Assembly: GCA_032718475.1 (NCBI GenBank)
Contig: JAUCBJ010001978.1
Location: 1 to 64,000 of the forward strand
Origin: Nemertoderma westbladi
Taxonomy: Eukaryota > Xenacoelomorpha > Nemertodermatida > Nemertodermatidae
Direction: 5' to 3'
Length of the DNA stretch: 64,000 bases
The notes beneath the pieces are model-generated. The model ran no database searches and had not been told where the DNA came from. It saw only the letters and a program-made list of their open reading frames with translations. Below, piece after piece: positions 1-12,632 of the stretch. The position numbers were made by a program, and so were the translations under genes. The stretch's first letter is position 1; every line of letters starts with the position of its first letter.

Positions 1-80
1 GTTTTAGGCTCGATAAAATTAAATTATAATAAAAATTATAATTGCGTTTTAACCCTTTGAATATTGACCGGAGGCAATAT

Positions 81-833
81 TTACCAGTAGCTAGAGCCGG
101 AAGGGTGGGGATTCCGTGTTTCCATCCACCAACCACATAGTCTGCAAATATTGCATAGTCTTTTTTCCCTGCCAGGTGTTGTACTAAAAGGTGACTCAAA
201 CAAATTTTGAACTATCCAATTCACACAACTAAAGCTTGAGTAAATCAGCCTTGCTTTAGTAGATATTACCACCAGAGTCGAGAAAGTTTGTATTTCATAG
301 AGCTCTTTCAGCTGATTATTCGACAGATAATTACCAACTACTACTAGGATCGGCATGCTGCATTGCAGCTGAATTTCCAAGAATGCTGTGCCGGCTTGTC
401 GAAAAAATTGCGCCGCCACAATTCCCTATCACCCATGACATTTGCTAGATCATCCGCATCTTCAAGGCCAGTGTCCTTTAAGATGCGTCTCAAGAAAGTC
501 ATGGGCTGTCCACCATGCTTATTCACTCCATGAGGCTGCCAAAGTACAAGATTATGCACTGGCTGGTCCTCACGGCGAAAGCAATGTCCTGCAATGTCTT
601 GGATAATTACCAAAGCAAAGTAGAGATCTTTGGGCTTTTCGCCAAGTAACCTCAAGATTCCCAACTAAGGCCGCATCAATATTGGCTGACCCATACATGT
701 TATGTCTACAAAGGACATCATCTGTTGCTAATCCACTCGTACTAACTCTTGACACATTCATCCATATCTTCTTTATAAAATGATCAGTAATATTTTGTTT
801 GGAAGGCGGCAGGGGAACCCCAAATACATACAT
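81..833 (-). pseudogene. Interrupted ORF of unknown function, split by a LINE insertion
   Basis: Two minus-strand open segments, 602-833 and 81-337, lie on either side of a LINE fragment flanked by a 12-bp direct repeat. The distance from one repeat copy to the other is 276 bp, a multiple of three. Removing the insert plus one repeat copy would leave one continuous open frame of about 159 codons, starting at the ATG whose complement ends at 833. I do not recognise a family. The C-terminal part has several Cys and Trp residues but no zinc-finger spacing I can name. No splice sites were established. It could be a fragment of an older mobile element, a host exon, or a chance open frame. Confidence 0.35.
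338..601 (-). mobile_element. 5'-truncated LINE copy with 12-bp target-site duplication
   Basis: About 255 bp match 45712-45960 closely. The match covers the C-terminal end of a LINE ORF, with the conserved run HCFRREDQPVHNLVLW and then FLRRILKDTGLEDADDLANV. It starts right at the stop codon (TACTAGGAT on the plus strand) in both copies and breaks off at about 594 here. The 12-mer GATAATTACCAA occurs at 326-337 and 602-613, as expected for target-primed integration of a short 5'-truncated copy. The very short shared 3' end beyond the stop suggests a short 3' UTR. Confidence 0.8.
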
Positions 834-854
834 GGTTGATTCTAGTAATGTCCC

Positions 855-1220
855 GACATTGTGGGGCGAGACACGTATGGCGAGCCATCAGCGAACTGAT
901 ATAATTATACTATGGCCGTTTCTCAAAAGTCTGTGTGTGTGTGTGTCAGTGTGTGTGTCGGAAGCCATAAATGTCGGAAGCCATAATCGAAGTTAATATC
1001 TTCAGCTAAATTGTATGGTTGAGTCATTTTGAACGATCTCTCCATGGAAATTAATAATTTAGCACCATACGATTAAAGTTATTTTGCACAGAAATTAGAT
1101 ATCTGGAATCCATGTACCCCATTCCATTATAGTTTTTTATTTTTTCAAGTGATTTGCGTTAATAAATGTATTTTTAATTGATTTAAACATAATTAACATT
1201 GTAAATTCATACGCTGATTC
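855..1220. repeat. Dispersed repeat, copy 1 of 3
   Basis: This AT-rich non-coding stretch shares its distal part (about 1105-1200, around CCATTCCATTATAGTTTTT) with 10800-10890. Its GGGGCGAG-type start resembles 39774 onward. No coding capacity or terminal inverted repeats were found. It may be a degraded non-autonomous transposon. Confidence 0.4.
932..958. repeat. (TG)n microsatellite
   Basis: Two TG-dinucleotide runs are separated by a single CA interruption. Confidence 0.9.
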
Positions 1221-1618
1221 CATTCTCCCCCATAGAGCCCAAGGCATGGCAAGGGCAGCCGTGCCCAATAATATTTCTTGAAGTTTTACATTACTGCAAG
1301 CTAAAGTCTTTGTCCAAGCCAGTGCCTAGGCTAGTACACAAGGACATAGTAGTAGTCCAGTAGAAGGAATAGTGCTGCTCCTTCAATACATCTCAACAGA
1401 CATCAATTCATTTGCCTGTGCCTACCAACGCGTGCTCCATAACATAACATATATTCTTGATTTCCATCACCTCTCACCACAATTATTATTATTAGTAATT
1501 AAAAGTTTCAATTCGGTTTGTCTTTCCGTTATCTGGTTATTCAGTTATTGCATTATTAATAAATAAATGTTTTAAAATATATCTTACGAAATATGGTTAA
1601 TAATTAAAACGTGTCGCT
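1221..1618. other. Non-coding spacer
   Basis: AT-rich sequence. The open frame at 1372-1566 is short, has no recognisable motif and looks like chance. No repeat or RNA gene was recognised. Confidence 0.5.
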
Positions 1619-2157
1619 AACATTCTCGCTATGGGGGTTTTAAGGAGTGGTGATTACATTTCTGATGTCAGTTTTCACCTTTACATAAATCTAGTCTGTC
1701 TGTCGGTCGGTCATTCTGTCAGTCAGTCTGTCAAAACTTAAAAGATAATTCAAATTAACTAACATCCTCGCTATGGGGGTTTTAGGGGGTGCTGATTTCA
1801 TTTCTGATGTCAGTTTTCAGGTTTACATAAATCTAGTCTGTCTGTTTGTCGGTCTTTCTGTCAGTCAGTCAGTCTGTCAAAACTTAAAAAAGAATACAAA
1901 CTAACTAACATTCTCGTTATGGGGGTTTTAATGGGTGCTGATTTTATTTTAGATGTCAGTTTTCACGTTTAAAAAAATCTACTCTGTCTGGCTGTCGGTC
2001 TTTCTGTCAGTCAGTCTGTGAAAACTTAAGAAAGTATACTAACTAACCAACATTCTCGCTATGGGGGTTTTAAGGGTTGCTGATTTCATTTCTGATGTCA
2101 GTTTACACGTTTACATAAATCTAGTCTGTCTGTCTGTCGGTCTCTCTGTCAGTCTGA
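1619..2157. repeat. Four-copy ~143-bp tandem repeat
   Basis: Copies begin at about 1621, 1763, 1909 and 2051 with CATTCTCGCTATGGGGG or a one-base variant, so the spacing is 142, 146 and 142 bp. Each copy continues through GATGTCAGTTTTCA and ends in a CTGTC/GGTC/AGTC-rich stretch before AAAACTTAA. The fourth copy is cut short at about 2157. The copies differ by substitutions and small indels, so the array is moderately old. Confidence 0.9.
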
Positions 2158-4557
2158 ACTACTGTACTGTGGTTGGCATTACGCCATATACCTAACACTA
2201 ATAATACAGTCTACAATAGAGCCTATCTACACTCTACAGTACAGAATGGATTTTTTGCCATGGAGAGCAATAAATGTCATTAATACTATCCACCAGTATA
2301 CCTACTCCAAGAGCCTTCCAATAAAACATGTATGCACATACTGCAACGTACTAAAACATACTGCACGTCTTAGTGCTATCCATGGTGACGTGCAGTGGAC
2401 GTCATTAGGCTCTAAGGGGTTAAGCAACACGGTCCCTACTTCGCCCTGTCGACACCCCAGCCATTTTTCACCAATCCTTTTTTAGAGTTTTTAAATTTTT
2501 TTGGTATTGGTGAAAGTTCTAAAACATTAGTAGATATGTTTTTTATGATAGCTAGTGTTTTTTTGCTAGCTAGTTTTTTTTGAAATTATATAAAATGTGA
2601 AAGTCCATGATATTTCAGGTTAAACTGTTGAAGAATATATTAATGACCAAAATAATTTCCAAAAATTACTAGCTAGTAAAAAATACTAAGGTTCTAGAAC
2701 ATTCACTAATATAAAAAAGCACTCAAAATCACAAAAAAAATAAAGGTTAAAAAACTCATTCGGGACCCTTTTGCTTAAGGAGTCAAAATTGTAGAACAAA
2801 TTCCCGAAACAATTAAATCTTACACACTTAACACACACGAACTAATTTAATGTGTGTATTACTATGCCTGAATAATTAAATAGAAATTAAATTAATGAAC
2901 GCTATTTCAACATGAAATCTACGGAATCAATACACAACACACGCACACTACTGAATTTAAAAATTTATATAGGTTGCAACTTATATTTGGCTACCTTTTA
3001 ATGGGTGACTAATTTAATTATTCACCCCTATATATTTGTAGCCTTTTTAATTTGTGCCTCTAATTGAATCAAACATTAAACTAAAATATATGTAACAATA
3101 TTGGTCTGTCGGTAGCTGGTCAATGAATCTCTCATAAATTTGTTAATTAGTCGCTGTTCAGTCATTGAACATTTGAACACGTGCTGCTCGAAGACCCCAC
3201 AACGTGTTATAGTATACTTTCTTGTTCATTTGAAAGAGACCTCGCCCTGATGGAATTCTCACATAGTGTGTCTTCTTTACATTGAGCACTAAATCGTGCG
3301 CTTGTAAGTACAAATGAAGTACCAAAACACCAACTCTAACATCTCAAGAAACCTAAACACTAAATATAGTATATAGCATCACAACTACCTACTAGTACTG
3401 CAAATAAGTTACAATTGTTACACGTCACACAAGTGTCACAAGTTTTACGGTATTGTGATAGTTCCCCACCATCAGTTAAAATTAGAAAGATGAAAATATA
3501 AATTCCATGGAAAAATGGACTGCTTTAATAATCAGTCAGAATTCATGAAATTAGTACCGGTAGCCAAAAACTCTAAAGCTAATGTATAAGCTATTATTCA
3601 ACAATAACTAAACTTTAATCAAATCTAATCCTCAAATCTTAAAGTTAAAATATGTACGGTATATTCTATACAAATCCAAAAAGAAGTAATCCACCCTAAA
3701 CCACAACACAATTTAATTAATTATACTGTATTTTACAAGTTATTTTTATTTTCGCTGTGGGCAAATAAATATTAAATAATTTGACAGAAAAATAATAAGT
3801 TATAAAAATAACAAAAGAGAAAGTGTGTGTAGATTTCGCGGAAATGGGTAATTTACCAGCCAACCGTGACACTATTGTTACAGTAATACTTTCTTTTTCC
3901 TTGACCCTACTACATAGGAGTTTCTCTCCCTTATATAGCAATGCGCAATGTATAATAAGGTTTAAAGGGGCTTTTGTGATTGGTTGAATTTTATTGAATT
4001 ATTTATATTGCTTTGATGCCAAGGTTAGAAGTGTCATAGGCGACACACTTGAATGGAAGACGCCAAAGGATAAATGTATCCTCCTTGAGAGATACATCAT
4101 AGGCCTACCGTCGGAATTAAATGGATAATTTATTTATGAATATTTTGATGTGTACTTTTTATATTTTCCTTTAGGTTGGTTTAATCGCGATTTTGAACCG
4201 ATAGCTTTCACAGTCACTTCTTAGTTTATTGTTTTGGTTTGATTCCTTTTCCTGTGCTATCATGATCAGGGTGGGGTTACCCTGGGGTTACTGTCAAAAT
4301 TTTCCACAAATTCTGTAACTTCACTGTGGCGTATTCCCTATGATGAATGAACTAAGAAATTCAAAGTTTAAGACTGTCTCCAAAGGTCATAATATTCCCT
4401 TTTCGCCCCAATGTATTCTCTGTAACTATGTCATCTTAACTGCGATCCCAGGCATCCGCTACCGGAATCAGGGTATATTATCTCCATTTTATGGATGTGT
4501 AAGTATGTCCGAAGAATATCATAGGTTAAACTATGATAATAAAAAGAAATGGGACTA
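2158..4557. other. AT-rich non-coding spacer
   Basis: No gene, RNA or repeat could be supported here. The open frames at 2246-2485, 3717-3941 and 4340-4558 are short, of low complexity or without motif, and unsupported by splice signals. One TAGGCCTA octamer lies at 4100-4107. Confidence 0.5.
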
Positions 4558-4965
4558 GTGTGTTCCACTGAAGGACACCCCACATAACTTTAAATGAGCC
4601 GGATCTGATAGAATCAATGATTTCAACAGGAATCATATAGGTGGAATTATTTTGAACATGGTTGTCGGCACAAAGTCGAATTGCCTCCCAGGTGCCTGTA
4701 GGAAAACCATTCTGGTTGCTGAGAGGTTACCTTTCTTGGGGATTGGAATAAGTCGCTTTGTTTTCAATTCTTGTGGAGGACAGTTTTCTGATTTATCTCC
4801 ACGAGTATGAGGTGTAGCAGTCGTTGGTAGGCCTATTCTTATATATTGAAGAACTCCATCCATGTAACATGCACTCTTTATTTTAACCTTATTTGCAGCA
4901 GTCTTCACACATCTGCAAATGTTACATCCCTAATAGGGATGTCAGAGAATACCATATTCGAGTAA
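4558..4965 (-). mobile_element. LINE fragment with internal deletion (RT N-terminal side)
   Basis: On the minus strand the right part (about 4720-4965) encodes a counterpart of the linker at 47080-47260: DIPIRDVTFADV compares with DIPIGDISFAEV, and LIPIPKKGNL with the related run just before the reverse transcriptase. The left part (4558-4600) matches the DNA around 46646-46690, which encodes the GVLQGDT region. The segment holding the first catalytic box of the reverse transcriptase is missing or scrambled in between. Stops and frameshifts make it a dead relic of the same or a sister family. Confidence 0.7.
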
Positions 4966-5454
4966 TTCCACACAGTTACAGTTCGTCGTCTGTAACCACT
5001 CGGTCATTATAAAAAATAAAAAATAAAACCTTCAGAATGAATAATCACAACTACTCAATCAATAATTTAATTATTAATTACCTAATGAAATTTCATTACG
5101 ACTTTTAAAAAATGACATATAAGATGTCATAAAAACGATTACCTTGTGAAAATCTGAGGGGAACAATAAATCATTAGCTGTGTGATGATAAATGACAACC
5201 AAAGGAATAGTGAGGGGTTAATATGCCGCAAATTTTACCAGATGTTTGTGACAGCTATAAACTGAATGAATGGCTTGAAATACAATAAATAATTTTATAA
5301 GATAAAATATGGGCGAGCATTATAAATTATTATTATTATAATTAATATATAATTATATTAGAGGGTCGTATTATAATGATGTACTACGGATAATAATGAA
5401 GAAGTCATTACTGAGGTTATTCAAGATCATGCAATATGATCATTTTCAAATGAT
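4966..5454. other. AT-rich non-coding spacer
   Basis: A stretch dominated by A and T, with short TAATTA runs near 5330-5360. Nothing codes and nothing repetitive was recognised. Confidence 0.5.
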
Positions 5455-5600
5455 ATAGGTTTAAAGTGAGAACCATTGGATAGTGCTCAAAGACTACTCA
5501 GCAGTACATAACAAGCAGCATCCAATGATGATCTATTTGTAAATGCCACAATGATCCAAACTCCTGACATCCAAACGGTGTATATAGTCTTCATTAAATA
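5455..5600 (+). mobile_element. Short LINE reverse-transcriptase relic
   Basis: Plus-strand translation gives SAQRLLSST, a stop, QAASNDDLFVNATMIQTP. This lines up with EGAQRLLSTLEHAASSVGIFINSRKTKI of the LINE at 46300-46480. It is opposite in orientation to the neighbouring fragment at 4558-4965 and directly precedes the minisatellite. The match is short and contains a stop, so the assignment is tentative. Confidence 0.45.
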
Positions 5601-5643
5601 TAATATTAAGCATAATAATATAAGAATAATAATAAGAATATTA

Positions 5644-8600
5644 AGCAGCAGTCATCCAGTACCAATCGCTATCTATTACTGCAGCAGTCATCTAATACTG
5701 ATCGCTATCTATTACTGCAGCAGTCATCCGGTACCGATCGCTATATCTATTACTGCAGCAGTCTTCTAATACTGATCGCTATCTATTACTGCAGCAGTCA
5801 TCCGGTACCGATCGCTATATCTATTACTGCAGCAGTCATCCGGTACCGATCGCTATATCTATTACTGCAGCAGTCATCCGGTACCGATCGCTATATCTAT
5901 TACTGCAGCAGTCATCCGGTACCGATCGCTATATCTATTACTGCAGCAGTCATCCGGTACCGATCGCTATATCTATTACTGCAGCAGTCATCCGGTACCG
6001 ATCGCTATATCTATTACTGCAGCAGTCATCCGGTACCGATCGCTATATCTATTACTGCAGCAGTCATCCGGTACCGATCGCTATATCTATTACTGCAGCA
6101 GTCTTCTAATACTGATCGCTATCTATTACTGCAGCAGTCATCCGGTACCGATCGCTATATCTATTACTGCAGCAGTCATCCGGTACCGATCGCTATATCT
6201 ATTACTGCAGCAGTCATCCGGTACCGATCGCTATATCTATTACTGCAGCAGTCTTCTAATACTGATCGCTATCTATTACTGCAGCAGTCATCCGGTACCG
6301 ATCGCTATATCTATTACTGCAGCAGTCTTCTAATACTGATCGCTATCTATTACTGCAGCAGTCATCCTGTACCTATCGATATCTATTACTGCAGCAGTCA
6401 TCCAGTACCAATCGCTAATCTAATAAACTGCATCAGTAACCCGGTACAGATCATTATCTATTACTGCAGCATAGTCATCTGGTACTGATCGATATCTATT
6501 AATGCTGCAGTCATCCGGTACCGAACACTATCTACTGCTGCAGCAGTCATCCGGTACTGATTGCTATCTATTACTGCTGCAGTCATCATGTTCCAATCGA
6601 TATCTATTGCTGCAGCAGTCATCCGGTACCGATCGCTATATCTATTACTGCAGCAGTCATCCGGTACCGATCGCTATATCTATTACTGCAGCAGTCATCC
6701 GGTACCGATCGCTATATCTATTACTGCAGCAGTCATCCGGTACCGATCGCTATATCTATTACTGCAGCAGTCTTCTAATACTGATCGCTATCTATTACTG
6801 CAGCAGTCATCCGGTACCGATCGCTATATCTATTACTGCAGCAGTCTTCTAATACTGATCGCTATCTATTACTGCAGCAGTCATCCTGTACCTATCGATA
6901 TCTATTACTGCAGCAGTCATCCAGTACCAATCGCTAATCTAATAAACTGCATCAGTAACCCGGTACAGATCATTATCTATTACTGCAGCATAGTCATCTG
7001 GTACTGATCGATATCTATTAATGCTGCAGTCATCCGGTACCGAACACTATCTACTGCTGCAGCAGTCATCCGGTACTGATTGCTATCTATTACTGCTGCA
7101 GTCATCATGTTCCAATCGATATCTATTGCTGCAGCAGTCATCCGGTACCGATCGCTATATCTATTACTGCAGCAGTCATCCGGTACCGATCGCTATATCT
7201 ATTACTGCAGCAGTCATCCGGTACCGATCGCTATATCTATTACTGCAGCAGTCATCCGGTACCGATCGCTATCTATTACTGCAGCAGTCATCCGGTACCG
7301 ATCGCTATATCTATTACTGCAGCAGTCATCCGGTACCGATCGCTATATCTATTACTGCAGCAGTCATCCGGTACCGATCGCTATATCTATTACTGCAGCA
7401 GTCTTCTAATACTGATCGCTATCTATTACTGCAGCAGTCATCCGGTACCGATCGCTATATCTATTACTGCAGCAGTCTTCTAATACTGATCGCTATCTAT
7501 TACTGCAGCAGTCATCCTGTACCTATCGATATCTATTACTGCAGCAGTCATCCGGTACCGATCGCTATATCTATTACTGCAGCAGTCATCCGGTACCGAT
7601 CGCTATATCTATTACTGCAGCAGTCATCCGGTACCGATCGCTATATCTATTACTGCAGCAGTCATCCGGTACCGATCGCTATATCTATTACTGCAGCAGT
7701 CTTCTAATACTGATCGCTATCTATTACTGCAGCAGTCATCCGGTACCGATCGCTATATCTATTACTGCAGCAGTCTTCTAATACTGATCGCTATCTATTA
7801 CTGCAGCAGTCATCCTGTACCTATCGATATCTATTACTGCAGCAGTCATCCAGTACCAATCGCTAATCTAATAAACTGCATCAGTAACCCGGTACAGATC
7901 ATTATCTATTACTGCAGCATAGTCATCTGGTACTGATCGATATCTATTAATGCTGCAGTCATCCGGTACCGAACACTATCTACTGCTGCAGCAGTCATCC
8001 GGTACTGATTGCTATCTATTACTGCTGCAGTCATCATGTTCCAATCGATATCTATTGCTGCAGCAGTCATCCGGTACCGATCGCTATATCTATTACTGCA
8101 GCAGTCTTCTAATACTGATCGCTATCCATTACTGCAGCAGTCTTCTAATACTGATCGCTATCTATTACTGCAGCAGTCTTCTAATACTGATCGCTATCTA
8201 TTACTGCAGCAGTCTTCTACAGTAATACTGATCGCTATCTATTACTGCAGCAGTCATCCGGTACCGATCGCTATATCTATTACTGCAGCAGTCTTCTAAT
8301 ACTGATTGCTATCTATTACTGCAGCAGTCATCCGGTACCGATCGCTATATCTATTACTGCAGCAGTCTTCTAATACTGATCGCTATCTATTACTGCAGCA
8401 GTCATCCGGTACCGATCGCTATATCTATTACTGCAGCAGTCTTCTAATACTGATCGCTATCTATTACTGCAGCAGTCATCCGGTACCGATCGCTATATCT
8501 ATTACTGCAGCAGTCTTCTAATACTGATCGCTATCTATTACTGCAGCAGTCATCCGGTACCGATCGCTATATCTATTACTGCAGCAGTCTTCTAATACTG

Positions 8601-9597
8601 ATCGCTATCTATTACTGCAGCAGTCATCCGGTACCGATCGCTATATCTATTACTGCAGCAGTCTTCTAATACTGATCGCTATCTATTACTGCAGCAGTCA
8701 TCCTGTACCTATCGATATCTATTACTGCAGCAGTCATCCAGTACCAATCGTTAATCTAATAAACTGCATCAGTAACCCGGTACAGATCATTATCTATTAC
8801 TGCAGCATAGTCATCTGGTACTGATCGATATCTATTAATGCTGCAGTCATCCGGTACCGAACACTATCTACTGCTGCAGCAGTCATCCGGTACTGATTGC
8901 TATCTATTACTGCTGCAGTCATCATGTTCCAATCGATATCTATTGCTGCAGCAGTTATCTGGTACTAACTGATCACTATCTATTACTGCAGCAGTCATCC
9001 AGTACCGATCGCTATATCTATTACTGCAGCAGTCATCCAGTACCAATCGCTAATCTAATAAACTGCATCAGTAACCCGGTACAGATCATTATCTATTACT
9101 GCAGCATAGTCATCTGGTACTGATCGATATCTATTAATGCTGCAGTCATCCGGTACCGAACACTATCTACTGCTGCAGCAGTCATCCGGTACTGATTGCT
9201 ATCTATTACTGCTGCAGTTATCTGGTACTAACTGATCACTATATATTGCTGCAGCAGTCATCCAGTACTGACACCGATATCTATTACTGCTGCAGTCAAC
9301 TGGTACCGATCGTTATCTATTACTGATGCAGTCAACCGGGACTGATCGCTATATATTACTGCACCAGTCAACCAGTACCGATCGTTATCTATTACTGCAG
9401 CAGTCATCCAGTACTGACCACTAGCTATTACTGCACCAGACAACCAGTACTGATCGCTACAACACCAGTCAACCAGTATCGATCATTATCTATTACAACA
9501 CCAGTCAACCGGTACCGATCGCTATCTACTAAACTGCATCAGTCATCCGATACTGATCGCTATATTACTGCAGCATAGTTATCCGATACCGATCGCT
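5644..9597. repeat. 36/38-bp minisatellite with higher-order blocks
   Basis: About 105 tandem units run across nearly 4 kb. The main unit is 38 bp and contains CATCCGGTACCGATCGCT followed by ATATCTATTACTGCAG. A 36-bp variant carries CTTCTAATACTGATCGCT. A distinctive block starting CCAGTACCAATCG recurs at 6402, 6921, 7850, 8738 and 9037, so the array was amplified in larger segments (spacings 519, 929, 888 and 299 bp). Units become divergent after 9240. The 38-bp unit has no stop on the plus strand in any frame, which creates spurious open frames up to 228 codons. None should be read as a gene. Confidence 0.97.
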
Positions 9598-10439
9598 ATT
9601 TAATTTGAATTGTAATGTTTGTGATGTTAAATCTGTGCAATTTTATATTTAATTATAGTTATTTTATTTTATTAAATATAATTATACTTTGAGAGAAGGG
9701 GAGTGGGAGAAATTGGCACAATTCCCACCAAAGCGAATAAATATTTTTTATCATTATATTAATTAATTGAAAGCAGAAGGGTACATTTGCACGTTATTCT
9801 AACCAAAACAATAAAAGAAGTCAATAGCAGTTGTCAATAACAGAAAGTCAATAGCATTTTGCTCTGGAGGGGGATGATTTTTGATTGCGAATAGTCCCCC
9901 CCTCCCCCTCTATCTTCTTAGATTTGATCAGGAAGTTTTGAACTGAAGATAAAACGTTGGTTAAACAAGCTTTTATAGTTCGGCTGCAAAGTTTATCTTC
10001 ATACTTCAATAAAGAAGTGCCCTATCATGAGGGCATAGGCAACTTTGCTAACTTTCTATTAGTTAGATTTAATTTGAAAATAGGTTGATAAGCTTACATT
10101 GATTGACATGAATATTCTTCGATATTCTTCCATGAAAGTCAACTCATTATATCCTTGCCTTATAATTTATAATAATTAGTTGTCTAGACATCGGCGTAAA
10201 TTATCCAGGATGTGCTCTCCCTGTATAAGTTATCATTATCAACTCTTTAATCTTATTTCCCGAAACGTCGTTAAAATAATAAGATTTTTAAAATAGTTGA
10301 TATTTCAGTTTGTTGTTTTAGTACTGGGCAATTTAATTTCTAAACTGCTTACAGACTACATTTTGTACCATAGAATTGGTTATTAACGTTCAAATATTCG
10401 GATTAATAGAACAAGGTTGATAAATGGTAACCCCACTCA
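9598..10439. other. Non-coding spacer
   Basis: AT-rich sequence with a pyrimidine-rich patch near 9895-9910. No supported gene or repeat. Confidence 0.5.
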
Positions 10440-10905
10440 AGTCTCGCGAGCTTAACATACAGGTACCACTAACTCAATTGGTGTGTCTGTTGATCTGTTG
10501 CTCTGTTGCTCTGTTGTTCTCTTATTCTGTTGTGTCCAATTTTAAACGTTAATATTTCAGCCAAATGTTAATGAAATTTAACCAAACTTGGTACACATGT
10601 AGTCTGGCCAAAGTTTAGAAATTTTACAAGTTGAATTTTCGCGCGGCCTTCGAGAAGCTAAGATAATAGCAGTTAATTAGTTAATTAAGTTGATTAGGGT
10701 AAAAACATCAATTTCAACCTGCTTCCTTAAAGGATATTAATTATTTTCTAGTATAAGATTTAAATAATTATACTTAAAAGTTATACAGCTGTAATCGCCA
10801 TACACCATTCCATTATAGTTTTTAATTAGTTCAAGATATTTGCTTTAAGAAATGTGTTTTTAATGGATCTAAAAGTAATTAAATTAAAATGCATTCCATC
10901 ACTCT
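10440..10905. repeat. Dispersed repeat, copy 2 of 3
   Basis: TGTCCAATTTTAAACGTTAA, then CAGCCAAATGTTAATGAAAT and AAACTTGGTACA (about 10535-10600) match 39825-39885. The distal part near 10800-10890 matches 1105-1200. A CTCTGTTG-rich stretch lies at 10490-10530. The sequence is non-coding, and the family looks like an old non-autonomous element. Confidence 0.55.
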
Positions 10906-11929
10906 AAACTCATCATTCCTTGGCATTCTTGATATCGCAGTCTTCCACTGAGCTTGCTCTATCTTGCACAATGATTGGCTGAATTCAATGGTGATTCTTT
11001 AGATATTAGCTAAATGATTTCGTGAGGCATTGATTGACATGATAAATTAATATTTCAGTATCAATACTATCGGCATAAGGTAAGGGGAACTTTCCTCTCT
11101 TCTTTGATTTATTCTTATGGGCGGTTTGGTTAAATTTCTTATTTATTTATTTAAATTTCTTAAGTACCGATTTAGGGATAGAATTGCTCAATTTTAATCT
11201 GTATTTGATAACTGAGCCTCTTCCTGCGCGATGGCCCCATGAACGTGTAATACTTGGCATTTCACATAACTGCAATGTGTCACAAGTCGTGTTACATTAC
11301 GTTACTTCATGAGATAACATATATCCTACATTAATTAAAGACAGCGCAATCTATATTTAGTAAAAGCATCAATGTGAATCGATTAGAAATCTATATGAAA
11401 TGTTATAATCATATCATACTGCAATCTTTATTCAATATTCTCCCTTTTAAGAATTGATAACTTTTAGGTAACCGGAACTATTTCCCTTTCGCCTTTTACA
11501 TAATCCCAAACATCAATAAATCATGATAAATTCCTACAGTATCAGCTCTAAATGAAATACACCTTATAGGCCTCCGCAGCTACCCGGTACCACTCCTAAG
11601 CTGCACCTGACCTCTCGCGTCGTATTGATTTTCAGTCCATTCATCTTTCCGGGAAGCCGTATGTGAGAATTTCTCGTATTTACATTTTCCGTAGTTTGAA
11701 GTAAGTCTCGATATATTGTAAGTGTGTATTACATTAAATTCGTTTGAAAGATCTTTCCTTTCATTCTAAGCAGGGGTATTGTGTCAATGTTTCAATGAAA
11801 TGGGGCTACAAATCTAAACTCAACGTCCGCAGTTAATTACTTGCGGGCTGTATAGCCCGCAAGCTAATGGTAGAATAGAATAATGGTAGAATAAATGACA
11901 GAGGCTCTAGTAAGTCTACATCAACCGTA
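10906..11929. other. Non-coding spacer
   Basis: AT-rich, with no supported gene. It contains the perfect hairpin at 11840-11863 and a short duplicated AATGGTAGAATA motif at about 11866-11895. Confidence 0.5.
11840..11863. other. Perfect 10-bp stem-loop
   Basis: CTTGCGGGCT and AGCCCGCAAG are separated by GTAT. The GC-rich palindrome stands out in AT-rich surroundings. There is no T-run, so nothing suggests a terminator in this eukaryotic setting. Confidence 0.75.
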
Positions 11930-12080
11930 CATTACAGGTTGTCTTGGTGGTTATAACGCTGGTATTCCGCAAGGTCGTGAATTCGAGCCCCAGAAATGGA
12001 ACAGCCTAATTTTCGTTCAGCTGTTTACTCTAACTTCAACCCACGCATCTGTAATGGGAACTTTATATATGATGGGGGAG
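11930..12080 (+). repeat. tRNA-related SINE-like sequence
   Basis: A box-A-like stretch TGGTGGTTATAACGCTGG (11945-11962) is followed by a box-B-like GAATTCGAGCC (11979-11989), the spacing of an internal RNA polymerase III promoter. No cloverleaf could be closed with confidence, and no second copy exists in the window. It could be a tRNA pseudogene or SINE head. Confidence 0.35.
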
Positions 12081-12564
12081 TAATTATTGGATAGAGAAGA
12101 GGGTTTAGTAGTTATTTAGTGTGGTGTCCTTACAGGTAACAGCCAAGAGAGATGACCCTTTGGATGGCTCTCGTGTTTCATTTTTCACCTTCAAAGATAA
12201 CATAACACTCCAGATTAGGCCTATATAAAACACTGCAGAATATACACAAACATTACCGATTACATTACACAACTAGGAAAAAATAGCAGTGGCGCTATGC
12301 GATATACTGCACAGCACATATAATCTGTAGAAAATGACAACTACAGTACTAGCTACATAACGTCTTAGCGCCCATAACGCGATATTATATTTCGCATTAT
12401 TTTAACTTATATATTTTGAAATTGTAATTTTTTTGATTTCTTTAGGGGTTAGTAACTCTTACTTGTTTTTTGTTTTTGCTCGTACTATGTTAGTTTAGTG
12501 ATGCAGTGTTTCGGATTATTCATACCCAAATTTATCTTGTATTATTTAGATTATTTAGATCGCA

Positions 12565-12569
12565 TTATA
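12565..12569. repeat. Target-site duplication (left)
   Basis: TTATA lies immediately before the 5' LTR and is repeated immediately after the 3' LTR at 19573-19577. Confidence 0.9.
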
Positions 12570-12632
12570 TGTTAGCTTATCCAATTCCGCTAACACAAAC
12601 CCATAGAGTGAGCCATAAAGCAATATTGGGAG

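Noticed and set aside
5551-8521. Open frames with YYCSSHPVPI and LLLQQSSGTDRY repeats
   Set aside because: Three-frame translation of the same 38-bp minisatellite; no independent start, motif or splice evidence.
5644-9597. CRISPR-like array of ~37-bp repeats
   Set aside because: Units are directly contiguous, with no unique spacers and no cas genes, and the DNA is eukaryotic.
12570-12595. LTR ends as terminal inverted repeats of a DNA transposon
   Set aside because: The two outer ends of the 7-kb element are direct repeats, with a polypurine tract and a 5-bp duplication, which fits an LTR retrotransposon.
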